64,000 nt of DNA from positions 5,642,001 through 5,706,000 of the forward strand of contig NZ_CP077077.1 in NCBI RefSeq assembly GCF_019139675.1. The letters are read 5' to 3'. The first letter of the stretch is position 1. Every line of letters starts with the position of its first letter. A model generated the notes under the pieces. The model did no database searches. It saw only the letters and a list, made by a program, of their open reading frames with translations, and was not told the DNA's origin. This DNA is from Pseudomonas maumuensis (GTDB taxonomy: Bacteria > Pseudomonadota > Gammaproteobacteria > Pseudomonadales > Pseudomonadaceae). The position numbers and the translations under genes were made by a program. Positions 45,833-54,662 of this stretch are shown here, piece after piece.

Positions 45833-46681
45833 ATGCAACGTTTTCTTAGCATCGCTCTGGCGCTCTGCGTCGGCCTGACGCTGAGCCTCGACGCCAACGC
45901 CAAGCGCTTCGGTGGCGGCAAGAGCTCGGGCTCCGCGCCTATCCACCAGACCCGCCAGGCAACCCCGGCCACCCCTGCTGCCGCCCCTACCGCGCCAGGC
46001 CGCGCACCCGCTGCCGCCAGCGGCGCCTCGCGCTGGCTGGGCCCATTGGCCGGCCTCGCCGCCGGTGGCCTGCTGGCCTCCATGTTCATGGGCGACGGCT
46101 TCGATGGCATGCAGATCCTCGATTTCCTGATCATGGGCCTGATCGCCTTCCTGGTCTTCCGCTTCATCGCCGCGCGCCGCCGCCAGCAGCAGCCGCAACA
46201 CGCTGCAGCCGGCCATGCCCCGTACCAGCGTGAAGCCCAGCCGCAGGCCGCTCCGCAGTCGATCTTCGGCGGTTCCGCCGCACCGGTTGCCGCGCCTGCG
46301 ATCAACGCCCCGGCCTGGTTCAACGAATCCAGCTTCCTGGCCGCCGCCCGTTCGCACTTCCAGTCGCTGCAGCAGCACTGGGACGCCAACGAGATGGACA
46401 AGATCGCCGAGTTCGTCACCCCGCAAATGCTCGAGTTCCTCAAGCGTGAGCGCGCAGAACAGGGTGAAGGCTTCCAGTCCACCTACATCGACGACCTCGA
46501 TGTGCAACTGGACGGCGTCGACGAGCGCACCGAACAGACCGACGCCACCCTGACCTTCCGTGGCGTGTCGAAGACCTCGCGCTTCGACCAGGGCGAAGCG
46601 TTCAGCGAAAGCTGGCACATGGTTCGCGCCCATGGCGAAAACCAGCCTTGGCTGCTCGCCGGTATCCGCCAAAACGGCTAA
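45833..46681 (+). CDS. Tim44-like membrane protein
   Basis: 282 residues with a signal peptide-like start (MQRFLSIALALCVGLTLSLDANA). A low-complexity Ala/Pro/Thr stretch (about 40-65), two membrane segments (LAGLAAGGLLASMF and ILDFLIMGLIAFLVFRFIAARR) and a C-terminal Tim44-type domain (about 160-282, WFNESSFLAAARSHFQSLQQHWDANEMDKIAEFVTPQMLEFLKRE) follow. The Tim44 fold is NTF2-like. Bacterial members are uncharacterised envelope proteins. Confidence 0.85.
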   Translation: MQRFLSIALALCVGLTLSLDANAKRFGGGKSSGSAPIHQTRQATPATPAAAPTAPGRAPAAASGASRWLGPLAGLAAGGLLASMFMGDGFDGMQILDFLIMGLIAFLVFRFIAARRRQQQPQHAAAGHAPYQREAQPQAAPQSIFGGSAAPVAAPAINAPAWFNESSFLAAARSHFQSLQQHWDANEMDKIAEFVTPQMLEFLKRERAEQGEGFQSTYIDDLDVQLDGVDERTEQTDATLTFRGVSKTSRFDQGEAFSESWHMVRAHGENQPWLLAGIRQNG

Positions 46682-46701
46682 CCGTCGCACGTTGCAGAAA
46701 A

Positions 46702-46727
46702 AACCCCGGGCCTGTCCCGGGGTTTTT
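46702..46727 (+). terminator. Terminator of the Tim44-like gene
   Basis: AACCCCGGG-CCTGT-CCCGGGGTT forms a perfect 9-bp stem followed by a T-rich tail (TTTTTGCTTTTG). Confidence 0.9.
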
Positions 46728-46794
46728 GCTTTTGCCAGAGCGGCCTACTAGGGTATAACGCGCAGCGTTGTCATAAGGTCAGAGGATGTGAACC

Positions 46795-47202
46795 GTGGAA
46801 GAAGTGATCGAACAACTCCGTGAAGCCAACGAGCCGGTACCGGTGCGGCTGGAACTGCCGGACGAGGATCAGCTGGTCGAAATCGAGGAAGAGCTGTTCA
46901 TCAACATTCCGTTCGTGTTCAAGGAGTACCTGCTGACTGTCAGCGACGTGGTGTACGGCAGCCTCGAGCCGGTGACTGTGACCGATCCGCAATCGCACAC
47001 CTACCTGCCGGAAGTGGCAGCCAATGCCTGGGACGCCGGCGTGCCCCGTGATCTCATTCCCATCTGCCAGGACGGTGACGACTACTACTGCGTCGAAGAG
47101 GACGGCACCGTGGTGCTGTGGTCCGGTGAAGAGGAAATCGTCACCGAGGAAAGCTGGGAGTCGGTCTGGCACTGGGCGCGGGATGTCTGGCTGGAAAGCT
47201 GA
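46795..47202 (+). CDS. SMI1/KNR4 (SUKH) family protein
   Basis: 135 residues from a GTG at 46795 with AGAGGA about eight bases upstream. The SUKH pattern is seen: RLELPDEDQLVEIEEELFINIPFVFKEYLLTVSDVVYGSLEP, then IPICQDGDDYYCVEEDGTVVLW and the acidic, Trp-rich end ESWESVWHWARDVWLES. Many SUKH proteins are immunity proteins for toxins, but this one is a lone copy between a Tim44-like protein and an antiporter with no toxin gene nearby. A housekeeping role is more likely; function unknown. Confidence 0.82.
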   Translation: MEEVIEQLREANEPVPVRLELPDEDQLVEIEEELFINIPFVFKEYLLTVSDVVYGSLEPVTVTDPQSHTYLPEVAANAWDAGVPRDLIPICQDGDDYYCVEEDGTVVLWSGEEEIVTEESWESVWHWARDVWLES

Positions 47203-47345
47203 ATGAGAAATACCCGCATAAAATGATGGCTTATAGCTACCAATCACTCGTAGAATCGCCAGGCTCTCTGCGCCTGGCGACACTGCTACCGCTCCATCCC
47301 CTCGGACGACGGTGAAATCTTGCGCAGAAAGCGTTAACCGCCCCC

Positions 47346-49106
47346 TCAGTGCGAATGATCGCGGCTGTTCTCCAGTGTCTCCAGCAACGCCACCTGCATT
47401 CGCGTATGCACACGGATCAGCCAGCGCCACAGCAGCGCCACCACCACCGCCGCCACTACCGCGATGATCAGCAGCAGTTCGCTGGTCGGCAGAATGCTCG
47501 CCGACAAGGCGGACAGCAGCAGGAAGATCACCAGCAGTGACAGTAGCGGAATCACCTCGGCGATCACCCGTCTTACACGCTGGGTATGTCGCCCCGCCAT
47601 CTCCGGCTTGACGCCCATCTCCGCCAGCAACATCGACAGCGCCTTGAGCTTGCGGTACGCGGCAATCAGGAACGGCAGCGACAGCAGTAATGCCGCGCCC
47701 CAGATCAGCGCCTTCTGCTGACCGGCGTCCGTCACCCATTCGCTGAGCCAGACGCCGATACGCCCGGCGAAATAGCCGCCACTGAAGAAGATCGCAATCA
47801 CCAGCGCCAGGTTGACCCCGACCTGCAACAGGATGCGCCGGATCATCGCCGCCAGCATGGCCCCCTCGCCCTGGGGCTGGATGCTGCGCAACCACTCGCC
47901 GTACAGCGAAAGCACCCGTGCCAGACGGCTTGGCACCACCTTGCCCAGCTTGATCGACAACGGGTCGGCAGCGCGGATCAGGTAGGGTGTGAGCAAGGTG
48001 GTGATAGCCGAGACGGCCACCGCGACCGGGTAGAGGAAGTCGCTGGTAACCTGCAGGGTCATGCCCAGTGCAGCGATGATGAAGGAGAATTCGCCGATCT
48101 GCGAAAGCCCCATCCCCACACGCAGCGAAGTGCGCCCGTCATTGCCGGCAATGAATGCCCCCATGCCGCAGGAAAGCATCTTGCCCAACACCACCGCCAG
48201 GGTGATGACCACGATCGGCCAAGCGTATTCGAGCAGGATAGAAGGATCGATCATCAGACCGATGGCCACGAAGAAGATGGCACTGAACAAGTCGCGCACC
48301 GGCTCGATCAGGCGCTCGATCTTCAGCAGCTCGCGCGACTCGGCCATGATTGCGCCGATCAGGAAGGCACCCAGCACCATGCTGTACTCGAGCTTGACCA
48401 CCAGCAGGCAGAAGCCGAAACACAGGCCCAGCACGGTAATCAGCAGCATCTCGTTGCTTTCGAATTTCGCCACGTAGGCCAACAGCCGCGGCACCAACAG
48501 GATGCCGATGACCAGCGCGACGATCATGAACAGCGACAACTTGCCCACCGTCGAGAACACTTCGCCGGAGCTCACCGTGCCGCTGACGGCGATCCCCGAC
48601 AGCAGTGCGATGATGCCGATGCCGAGGATATCCTCGACGATCAGAACGCCGAAGATCAGCTGGGCGAAACGCTCGTTCTTCATCTTCAGGTCGTTGAGTG
48701 CCTTGACGATGATGGTGGTCGAGGAGATCGCCAGGATCGCTCCGAGGAACAGCGAATCCATGGTGGTCCAGCCGAACCAGCGACCGATCTCGAAACCGAT
48801 CCAGATCATCAGGACGATTTCCAGGAAGGCAGCGATGAACGCCGTGGCGCCGACCTTGAACAGCTTGCGCAGGCTGAACTCCAGGCCCAGGCAGAACATC
48901 AGGAAGATCACTCCCAGTTCGGCCAGGGTCTTGATGGTGTCTTCGTCGTGGATCAGCCCGAACGGCGGCGTGTGCGGCCCAATGATGAAGCCGGCGACGA
49001 TGTAGCCCAGCACCACGGGCTGCTTGAGGCGATGAAAGAGAATGGTGACCACCCCGGCAACCAGCATGATCACCGCCAGATCCTGGATGAAGCTGATGGC
49101 ATGCAT
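47346..49106 (-). CDS. CPA2 family cation:proton antiporter (Kef/YbaL-like membrane part)
   Basis: 586 residues with 12 or more membrane helices. Conserved CPA2 features include LKQPVVLGYIVAGFIIGPHTPPFGLI, LAELGVIFLMFCLGLEFSLRKL, the ion-site region SSTTIIVKALNDL and GVLIVEDILGIGIIAL, and GMGLSQIGEFSFIIA. The C-terminal third has four further helices and ends in a charged tail. I see no Rossmann TrkA_N (RCK) motif, so it lacks the usual Kef nucleotide-binding module. It exchanges K+ or Na+ for H+. AAGGAG lies nine bases before the start. Confidence 0.88.
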   Translation of the reverse strand: MHAISFIQDLAVIMLVAGVVTILFHRLKQPVVLGYIVAGFIIGPHTPPFGLIHDEDTIKTLAELGVIFLMFCLGLEFSLRKLFKVGATAFIAAFLEIVLMIWIGFEIGRWFGWTTMDSLFLGAILAISSTTIIVKALNDLKMKNERFAQLIFGVLIVEDILGIGIIALLSGIAVSGTVSSGEVFSTVGKLSLFMIVALVIGILLVPRLLAYVAKFESNEMLLITVLGLCFGFCLLVVKLEYSMVLGAFLIGAIMAESRELLKIERLIEPVRDLFSAIFFVAIGLMIDPSILLEYAWPIVVITLAVVLGKMLSCGMGAFIAGNDGRTSLRVGMGLSQIGEFSFIIAALGMTLQVTSDFLYPVAVAVSAITTLLTPYLIRAADPLSIKLGKVVPSRLARVLSLYGEWLRSIQPQGEGAMLAAMIRRILLQVGVNLALVIAIFFSGGYFAGRIGVWLSEWVTDAGQQKALIWGAALLLSLPFLIAAYRKLKALSMLLAEMGVKPEMAGRHTQRVRRVIAEVIPLLSLLVIFLLLSALSASILPTSELLLIIAVVAAVVVALLWRWLIRVHTRMQVALLETLENSRDHSH

Positions 49107-49381
49107 GGCGTGTTACTCCTTGTTTTCGATGCTGGGGGCGAACCGCTCCTCTGCCGGGAAGACCCTGGGCGCGGAGCAGGCACATACTGTTGTGATTGAC
49201 GCGAAAGCCCACGTTGCATGGGCGTCGTCAGGTTAACATCGCGCCTTGGCGCAAATTGCCAATGCAATATGCAGAAACAGATCGGCAGATTCGCCACCGC
49301 CGATGGCAATATTGGCGTGACGATGGAGCGTCAGCCGACGTCCCGTACCAGGATGGGAAACCTCAACGAGGGGAAACAGAA

Positions 49382-49918
49382 GTGTCTGCAGATACCCGCC
49401 CCGATACCGTGCAAATTCACCGTGAGCTCTCTATGGAACCTGGAAACGCCCAGCTGACCATGACCGTCCTGATGACACCGGACATGGCCAACTTCTCTGG
49501 CAACGTACACGGCGGCACGCTGCTCAAGTACCTCGACGAAGTCGCCTATGCCTGCGCCAGCCGCTATGCCGGCACCTATGTGGTGACCCTGTCGGTGGAC
49601 CAGGTGATCTTCCGCGAACCTGTGCATGTCGGCGAACTGGTGACCTTCCTGGCCTCGGTCAACTACACCGGCAATACCTCGATGGAGGTGGGCATCAAGG
49701 TTGTCACCGAGAATATCCGCGAGCGTTCGGTACGCCACTCCAACAGCTGCTTCTTCACCATGGTGGCTGTCGACGATGACCGCCGCCCGGTGAAGGTGCC
49801 ACCGCGCCAGCCACAGAGCAGCGAAGAGAAGCGCCGCTTCCTGCAGGGCCAGCAGCGTCGGCAGATCCGCCAGGAGCTGGAGCAGCGCTACCAGAACCTC
49901 AAGGCCGACGCCATCTAG
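49382..49918 (+). CDS. Acyl-CoA thioesterase, hotdog fold
   Basis: 178 residues from a GTG at 49382, preceded by the strong GAGGGG at a normal distance; an internal ATG at 49433 is less supported. The hotdog motif is [33 protein letters not shown], with the N-x-HGG loop and catalytic Asp of the YciA/Acot class. [25 protein letters not shown] follows. A charged C-terminal helix ([23 protein letters not shown]) extends past the core. It cleaves acyl-CoA. Its stop shares CTAG with convergent pdxY. Confidence 0.9.
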   Translation: MSADTRPDTVQIHRELSMEPGNAQLTMTVLMTPDMANFSGNVHGGTLLKYLDEVAYACASRYAGTYVVTLSVDQVIFREPVHVGELVTFLASVNYTGNTSMEVGIKVVTENIRERSVRHSNSCFFTMVAVDDDRRPVKVPPRQPQSSEEKRRFLQGQQRRQIRQELEQRYQNLKADAI

Positions 49919-50787
49919 TACAACAGACGCTGCGCCTCGAAACGCACCCGCGGATGGGCGATACGATCCTGGGCCCGCACCAGCTGCAGTTCATAGCTGG
50001 CGCCGGCCTGGGTTTCCAGCAGAACCTCATGCACCGCGGCGGCGGTGAACTCGAAGGCTTGCAGCCAGTTGTCGCCAAGCAGCACCCGGGCGAGGAACAA
50101 CCCTGACGTCAGGTCGCCCACCCCTACCGGCTGACGCGGGAACGCCAGCAACGGCCGACGCAGGTGCCAGCTGGCTTCGCGGGTCACCAGGAGCATCTCG
50201 AAGGCATCGTCCGCGCGCTGTGGATAATTCAGGTGCTTGACCAGCACCACCTGCGGCCCACGCTCCAGCAACCCGCGCGCCATGCCCACGCAATCCTCCA
50301 GCGACTGCGCGCGGCGGCCACAGAAGCTGTCCAGCTCGAGCTGGTTGGGGCACAGGATATCGGCCTTGGCCACGGCCTGCTCGAGCAGGAACTCACTGAC
50401 CTCGGCCGGCACGATGCAACCTTTCTCGGCATGGCCCATGACCGGGTCGCACAGGTACAAGGCCCTGGGATTGACCGCCTTGATCCGCTCGACGCCAGCC
50501 AGGATCGCCCGCCCCTGTTCGGCACTGCCCAGATAGCCCGACAGCACCGCATCGCAGTGCCCCAGTTCGCCGATATTGGAAATGCCTTCCACCAACGCAG
50601 GAATTTGCGCTGGCGCAAGCACTTCCCCTGCCCACTGACCATACTGAGTGTGGTTGGAGAACTGCACCGTGTTGAGCGGCCAGACGTTGACCCCGACCCG
50701 CTGCATGGGAAACACCGCGGCGCTGTTGCCGGCGTGTCCAAAGACCACGTGGGACTGAATGGCGAGCAGGTGCGGTGTACGTTTCAT
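49915..50787 (-). CDS. pdxY: Pyridoxal kinase
   Basis: 290 residues of the PfkB-like vitamin kinase fold. Signatures are [44 protein letters not shown] at the N-terminus, [32 protein letters not shown] and the catalytic loop [18 protein letters not shown] with the Asp base. It phosphorylates pyridoxal to pyridoxal phosphate in the salvage pathway. Confidence 0.93.
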   Translation of the reverse strand: MKRTPHLLAIQSHVVFGHAGNSAAVFPMQRVGVNVWPLNTVQFSNHTQYGQWAGEVLAPAQIPALVEGISNIGELGHCDAVLSGYLGSAEQGRAILAGVERIKAVNPRALYLCDPVMGHAEKGCIVPAEVSEFLLEQAVAKADILCPNQLELDSFCGRRAQSLEDCVGMARGLLERGPQVVLVKHLNYPQRADDAFEMLLVTREASWHLRRPLLAFPRQPVGVGDLTSGLFLARVLLGDNWLQAFEFTAAAVHEVLLETQAGASYELQLVRAQDRIAHPRVRFEAQRLLY

Positions 50788-50907
50788 GCGGGACGATTCC
50801 GAAACTGTGTGAAGAAATGTGCGGCCCGCAGTATGAACCCGATTGCCATCTGTACGACAGGCCAGAGACGCAGTTAAGCTGGATCGACCTGTCTGGAGCT
50901 TACGCAA

Positions 50908-51300
50908 ATGCTGACCCTGGAAAACCTTTTCGTCCTGATGCTGGTGGCGACCGCAGGCGCCTGGCTGTGGCACAACCACGGGCTTCGCGAGAAGGCCCTG
51001 GCTCGGGTCAAGCAGCATTGCGCCAAGCTCGACCTGGAGCTGCTCGATGACGCCGTGGCGCTCAAGCGTATCGCCTTCGTGCGCGACGCCAATGGCCGAA
51101 AGCGCCTCGCGCGCATCTACAACTTCGAGTTCACCGTCACCGGCGAACAACGCCACCCCGGCACCGTCACCCAGTTCGGCGCCCACACCATGCAGATCGA
51201 ACTTGCACCTTACCCGTTCGAGATCAAGACCCCTCCGCGCACTGACAACGTCATCGAAATGCAGCAGTGGCGACAGGAGCATAACCGCTGGCGTAATTGA
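50908..51300 (+). CDS. DUF3301 membrane-anchored protein
   Basis: 130 residues: an N-terminal membrane helix ([30 protein letters not shown]), followed by a conserved soluble part [62 protein letters not shown]. This matches the DUF3301 family, whose function is unknown. Its stop abuts the stop of the convergent CobW gene, with TGATCA spanning both. Confidence 0.85.
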   Translation: MLTLENLFVLMLVATAGAWLWHNHGLREKALARVKQHCAKLDLELLDDAVALKRIAFVRDANGRKRLARIYNFEFTVTGEQRHPGTVTQFGAHTMQIELAPYPFEIKTPPRTDNVIEMQQWRQEHNRWRN

Positions 51301-52275
51301 TCAGCCCGGCAGGTAACAGCTGGCGATGGCTGCCTGGAGCCCCTGCACCGGTTGTGGCTGATCGAAGATCAGCTCGATGCGCGAGTCCCTGCGCCATTCG
51401 CTGGGGCGCCATTCCAGCGGCCCTCCTTCCAGTCCATTGAATGACCGCCACCCGTCCATGCTGTGGATAACTCCCTTCGCCCGACGCCACGGCCACTGCT
51501 TGAGCACACCACACAGCACCCTCTCGTCAAAACTCAAATCCGGATGCCAGCGCCAGCCTAGGCTCCAGCCCTCCTCCGCCAGCCGGGACTGACAGATCGG
51601 CTGCCGCGGCTCCACCCACAAGGTGGGCCGTGGGACGGGGCCGTTATCCACAGGCAGGCTGGAAAAGTCGAGCGAGCCCGCTGGCACTGCGGGCGATGCA
51701 GGCAATTCAGCGAGCGCTAGCGCGCCATGATCCGTCCACAACGTCGGGACCTCAGGCAATGATGCAGTTATCAACAGGCGGGTGGCAGCGTCCACGGCAC
51801 TAGCCTTGTTGAACAGCAACATCCCCGCCTTCGCCAATGCCATGCTCTGCGCCTCGGGCAAGCCAACCCCCCGGGAAAGGGCCACGGCATCCAGCACCAT
51901 CAACAGTGGCTGGACCGACAGGACACCGGTCCAAGGCGCCCGCCCCAGTTGCTCCAGCAATTCGAGTGGGTGACCGAGGCCGGACGGTTCGATGAAAAGG
52001 CGATCCGGGCGCGCCTTGCGCAGCAGGCGGCCGAGCCCCACCTGGAACGGGGCGCCATTGACGCAGCACAGGCAGCCTCCCGCCACCTCTGCGATGGCGA
52101 TGCCCGCCTCGTCACGGCTGAGCAAGGCGGCATCCAGGCCGATCTGGCCAAATTCGTTGACCAGCACGGCCCAACGTTCACCAGCCGGTCGTTGCTCCAG
52201 CAAGTGACGGATCAGGCTGGTCTTGCCGGCGCCTAGCGGGCCGGCGATCACATGGGTGGGGATGTTCTGCAACAT
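51301..52275 (-). CDS. CobW/COG0523 family GTPase (second copy)
   Basis: 324 residues from the ATG at 52275. The GTPase motifs are GPLGAGKTSLIRHLL (Walker A), the metal-binding GCLCC, LFIEPSGLGHPLELL (Walker B region) and a base-recognition FNKASA in place of NKxD. The C-terminal domain is shorter than in ZigA. COG0523 GTPases deliver zinc or other metals to client proteins. It is the third gene after zigA and the DUF1826 gene, 52 bases downstream, so it likely belongs to the zinc-starvation unit. It holds two exact DnaA-box nonamers. Confidence 0.87.
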   Translation of the reverse strand: MLQNIPTHVIAGPLGAGKTSLIRHLLEQRPAGERWAVLVNEFGQIGLDAALLSRDEAGIAIAEVAGGCLCCVNGAPFQVGLGRLLRKARPDRLFIEPSGLGHPLELLEQLGRAPWTGVLSVQPLLMVLDAVALSRGVGLPEAQSMALAKAGMLLFNKASAVDAATRLLITASLPEVPTLWTDHGALALAELPASPAVPAGSLDFSSLPVDNGPVPRPTLWVEPRQPICQSRLAEEGWSLGWRWHPDLSFDERVLCGVLKQWPWRRAKGVIHSMDGWRSFNGLEGGPLEWRPSEWRRDSRIELIFDQPQPVQGLQAAIASCYLPG

Positions 52276-52327
52276 GGCTCGGTATCGCAAGGGCTTGGTG
52301 GCAGTCTATACCGGGGCGCCCGGCAAT

Positions 52328-52945
52328 TCATGCCAACCAGTCCAGGCTCAACAGCAAGCGACGTTCCCCGGCGGGTGTCTGCGGGGACCGGTGGACCAAG
52401 CCCGAGCCCTCGTTACCCAGCCACTTCTCACCCTTGAGCAGGGCTACCTCTCCCGCCACCAATCGCCGGACGTTATCCACAGGCGGCGGCGCCAGCTGCA
52501 ACCGGGCACGGTCGATGGCACCCTCTGGCAGCCATTCGCTACCTGCGCCAGCGTAGGTACTGAGCAGGCGCAATGGCACATGGTCCACATGCATGCGCGG
52601 GCACATCGCCCCCTCGAGCACCCGCAGCCGCACCCCCAGGCGCCGAGCGCCCAGCAGGCAGGTATAGGCCGCCACCAGCCAGGCCACGTCGGCGACGAAG
52701 CCATCGTAGCCATGCAGATCGGCGGTTTCTCTGAGCAGCCCGGGCAACGCTGGCGGCTGGCGTTCATCCACCTCGATCACGCGCTCATCGGCCAATGGCT
52801 GGCCCAGGCTCAGTACCAGGTTGGCGAAGTCCTCGACCTGGGCCGGCAGGCGGCGCTGCCAGACCGCGAGGTTGACCCCATCCTGGAGAATCTCCGTCAT
52901 CACCTGGGGTGATTCACCGAAGACCTGGCGGATATCCACAGTCAT
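52328..52945 (-). CDS. DUF1826 protein, zinc-regulon associated
   Basis: 205 residues. Conserved family features are [20 protein letters not shown], the Cys/His segment [28 protein letters not shown] and [32 protein letters not shown]. Function is unknown; families with this domain are found next to COG0523 GTPases in Zur regulons. Its start overlaps the zigA stop (ATGA), so it is translationally coupled. Contains one exact DnaA-box nonamer. Confidence 0.85.
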   Translation of the reverse strand: MTVDIRQVFGESPQVMTEILQDGVNLAVWQRRLPAQVEDFANLVLSLGQPLADERVIEVDERQPPALPGLLRETADLHGYDGFVADVAWLVAAYTCLLGARRLGVRLRVLEGAMCPRMHVDHVPLRLLSTYAGAGSEWLPEGAIDRARLQLAPPPVDNVRRLVAGEVALLKGEKWLGNEGSGLVHRSPQTPAGERRLLLSLDWLA

Positions 52946-54150
52946 GCCGCAGCGTCCTCATGCCACTCACCAAACGGGTCCGGCAGGCGCAGCCAGCCCA
53001 TCGGCCCCAACTCCATTTCCTCATCATTGAGCAGGCAGGCTTCCAGCTCTGTGGATAACCGAACAAAGTCGATGTTCTGCCCGATGAACACCAGTTCCTG
53101 CCGGCAGTCGCCCGCTTCCGCGGACCACTGCTTGAGGATCGCCGCAGTGTTCTCTTCATCCTGCGGCCATTGCTCGCGCGGCACGAAACGCCACCAACGA
53201 CCAGCCAGGCCATGGCGCATCATGCCGCCGGCCTGCGACCAGCTACCGGCCTCCTGGAACTTGCTGGCCAGCCAGAAGAACCCTTTGGAGCGCAGCAAGC
53301 GGCCGTTACTCCAGGGCTTGTGGATAAAGTCGAAGAAACGCTGCGGATGGAATGGCCGGCGCGCCTGCCAGGTGGTCGCGGCAATACCGTACTCCTCGGT
53401 TTCCGGCACATGTTCACCCCGCAGCTCCTGCAGCCAGCCCGGCGCCTGCGCGGCCTGGTCGAAATCGAACAGGCCGGTATCGAGGATGCGCGCCAAAGGC
53501 ACCTGGCCCATCACCATCGGCACGATCTGCGCCCGCGCATTGAGGCTGCGCAGGATGGCGGTCAATTCTTCGCGCTCATGCTGGCTTATCAGGTCGATCT
53601 TGCTCAGCAGCAACACGTCGGCGAATTCGACCTGCTCGATCAGCAAGTCACTGATCGAACGTTCGTCACCTTCGCCCAAGGTCTCGCCCCGACTGGCCAG
53701 GCTTTCGGCTGCCTGATAATCGCGAAGGAAGTTCAGCCCATCGACAACAGTGACCATGGTGTCGAGGCGCGCCATGTCGGAGAGACTGCGGCCCTGCTCA
53801 TCACGAAAGGTGAACGTCTCGGCCACTGGCAGCGGCTCGGATATACCCGTGGACTCGATCAACAGGTAATCGAAACGACCCTCGCCCGCCAACCGGGCCA
53901 CTTCCTCCAGCAGGTCTTCACGCAGTGTGCAGCAGATGCAGCCGTTGCTCATCTCAACCAGCTTTTCCTCAGCGCGGTTGAGGCTGACATTGCGTTGCAC
54001 CTCACTGGCATCGATGTTGATTTCACTCATGTCGTTGACGATCACGGCCACGCGCAGGTTGTCGCGGTTGCGCAAGACATGGTTGAGCAGCGTGCTCTTG
54101 CCGGCCCCCAGGAAGCCGGACAGCACGGTGACAGGAAGACGGTTGGGCAT
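52942..54150 (-). CDS. zigA: Zinc metallochaperone GTPase (COG0523, ZigA type)
   Basis: 402 residues from the ATG at 54150 with GAGG six bases upstream. GTPase motifs are [22 protein letters not shown] (metal site CxCC), [13 protein letters not shown] and LSKIDL. The CobW C-terminal domain is long and ends in [17 protein letters not shown]. Such proteins act under zinc starvation, moving zinc to essential enzymes. The Zur-type palindrome lies 47 bases upstream. It is first of zigA-DUF1826-cobW. Two exact DnaA-box nonamers lie inside. Confidence 0.9.
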   Translation of the reverse strand: MPNRLPVTVLSGFLGAGKSTLLNHVLRNRDNLRVAVIVNDMSEINIDASEVQRNVSLNRAEEKLVEMSNGCICCTLREDLLEEVARLAGEGRFDYLLIESTGISEPLPVAETFTFRDEQGRSLSDMARLDTMVTVVDGLNFLRDYQAAESLASRGETLGEGDERSISDLLIEQVEFADVLLLSKIDLISQHEREELTAILRSLNARAQIVPMVMGQVPLARILDTGLFDFDQAAQAPGWLQELRGEHVPETEEYGIAATTWQARRPFHPQRFFDFIHKPWSNGRLLRSKGFFWLASKFQEAGSWSQAGGMMRHGLAGRWWRFVPREQWPQDEENTAAILKQWSAEAGDCRQELVFIGQNIDFVRLSTELEACLLNDEEMELGPMGWLRLPDPFGEWHEDAAA

Positions 54151-54196
54151 GACGAACCTCATCGGGCAGGCGCATTCGAAACGATGCATTGCATGA

Positions 54197-54211
54197 TGTT
54201 ATATTATAACA
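54197..54211. promoter_or_regulatory. Zur-type operator between zigA and the folE2 unit
   Basis: TGTTATA-T-TATAACA is a perfect 15-bp palindrome matching the GTTATNNNATAAC core of Pseudomonas Zur sites. It lies 47 bases ahead of zigA and 49 bases ahead of the divergent small gene, so one Zur dimer pair could control both directions. Confidence 0.85.
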
Positions 54212-54259
54212 ATACAATTTCTCCAAGCCGTATCGCCGAACGGTTGTCTGGAGAACGTC

Positions 54260-54637
54260 ATGAAACTACCTGGCGTCATCGCCCTGCTGCTGCTCGTCCA
54301 CCCAGAGCAGCTCTTTGCCATGCCCACTACCGATCTTGCGCTATGCACCCGCAGCGCCACCCTGCTGGCCTGCCAGGACAGCAAGGGCAACTACTACAGC
54401 GTGCGAACCGAGGGCAGCACCTTTTACCTGCGCGGGTATGAAGTTGCGAGCAAGCGGCTGTGGGCGCAAACCAACAGCCGTCACGGCGCGTTGACGTTTT
54501 TCACCGGCCTGGCCAGCGACGGCGAGGCTTGGGTCGGCTACAGCCGGCGTATCGGATGGACCACGCTGAATCGCGTTTCCAGCTCCAGCGGCCAACGCTT
54601 CAACCTGCATTGCAGTCTCATCGGCGGTTGCCGGTGA
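54260..54637 (+). CDS. Small exported protein of the zinc-starvation unit
   Basis: 125 residues with a signal peptide (MKLPGVIALLLLVHPEQLFA). The mature part has four Cys residues (two as LCTRSATLLAC and two near the C-terminus as HCSLIGGC), which could form disulfides or hold metal. No family I can name with certainty. It lies between the Zur palindrome and folE2 on the same strand, 25 bases before folE2, so it is probably induced by zinc lack. Confidence 0.7.
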   Translation: MKLPGVIALLLLVHPEQLFAMPTTDLALCTRSATLLACQDSKGNYYSVRTEGSTFYLRGYEVASKRLWAQTNSRHGALTFFTGLASDGEAWVGYSRRIGWTTLNRVSSSSGQRFNLHCSLIGGCR

Positions 54638-54662
54638 CTATCAACCGTTCAGGATTTCTTCC

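Noticed and set aside
46795..47202. SMI1/KNR4 protein as part of a toxin-immunity system
   Set aside because: No toxin, Rhs, CdiA or polymorphic-toxin fragment lies within several kilobases.
51462..53327. DnaA-box cluster as a replication origin
   Set aside because: Boxes are inside three conserved genes, no AT-rich unwinding region or dnaA/dnaN/rpmH is present, and the genes are unrelated to initiation.
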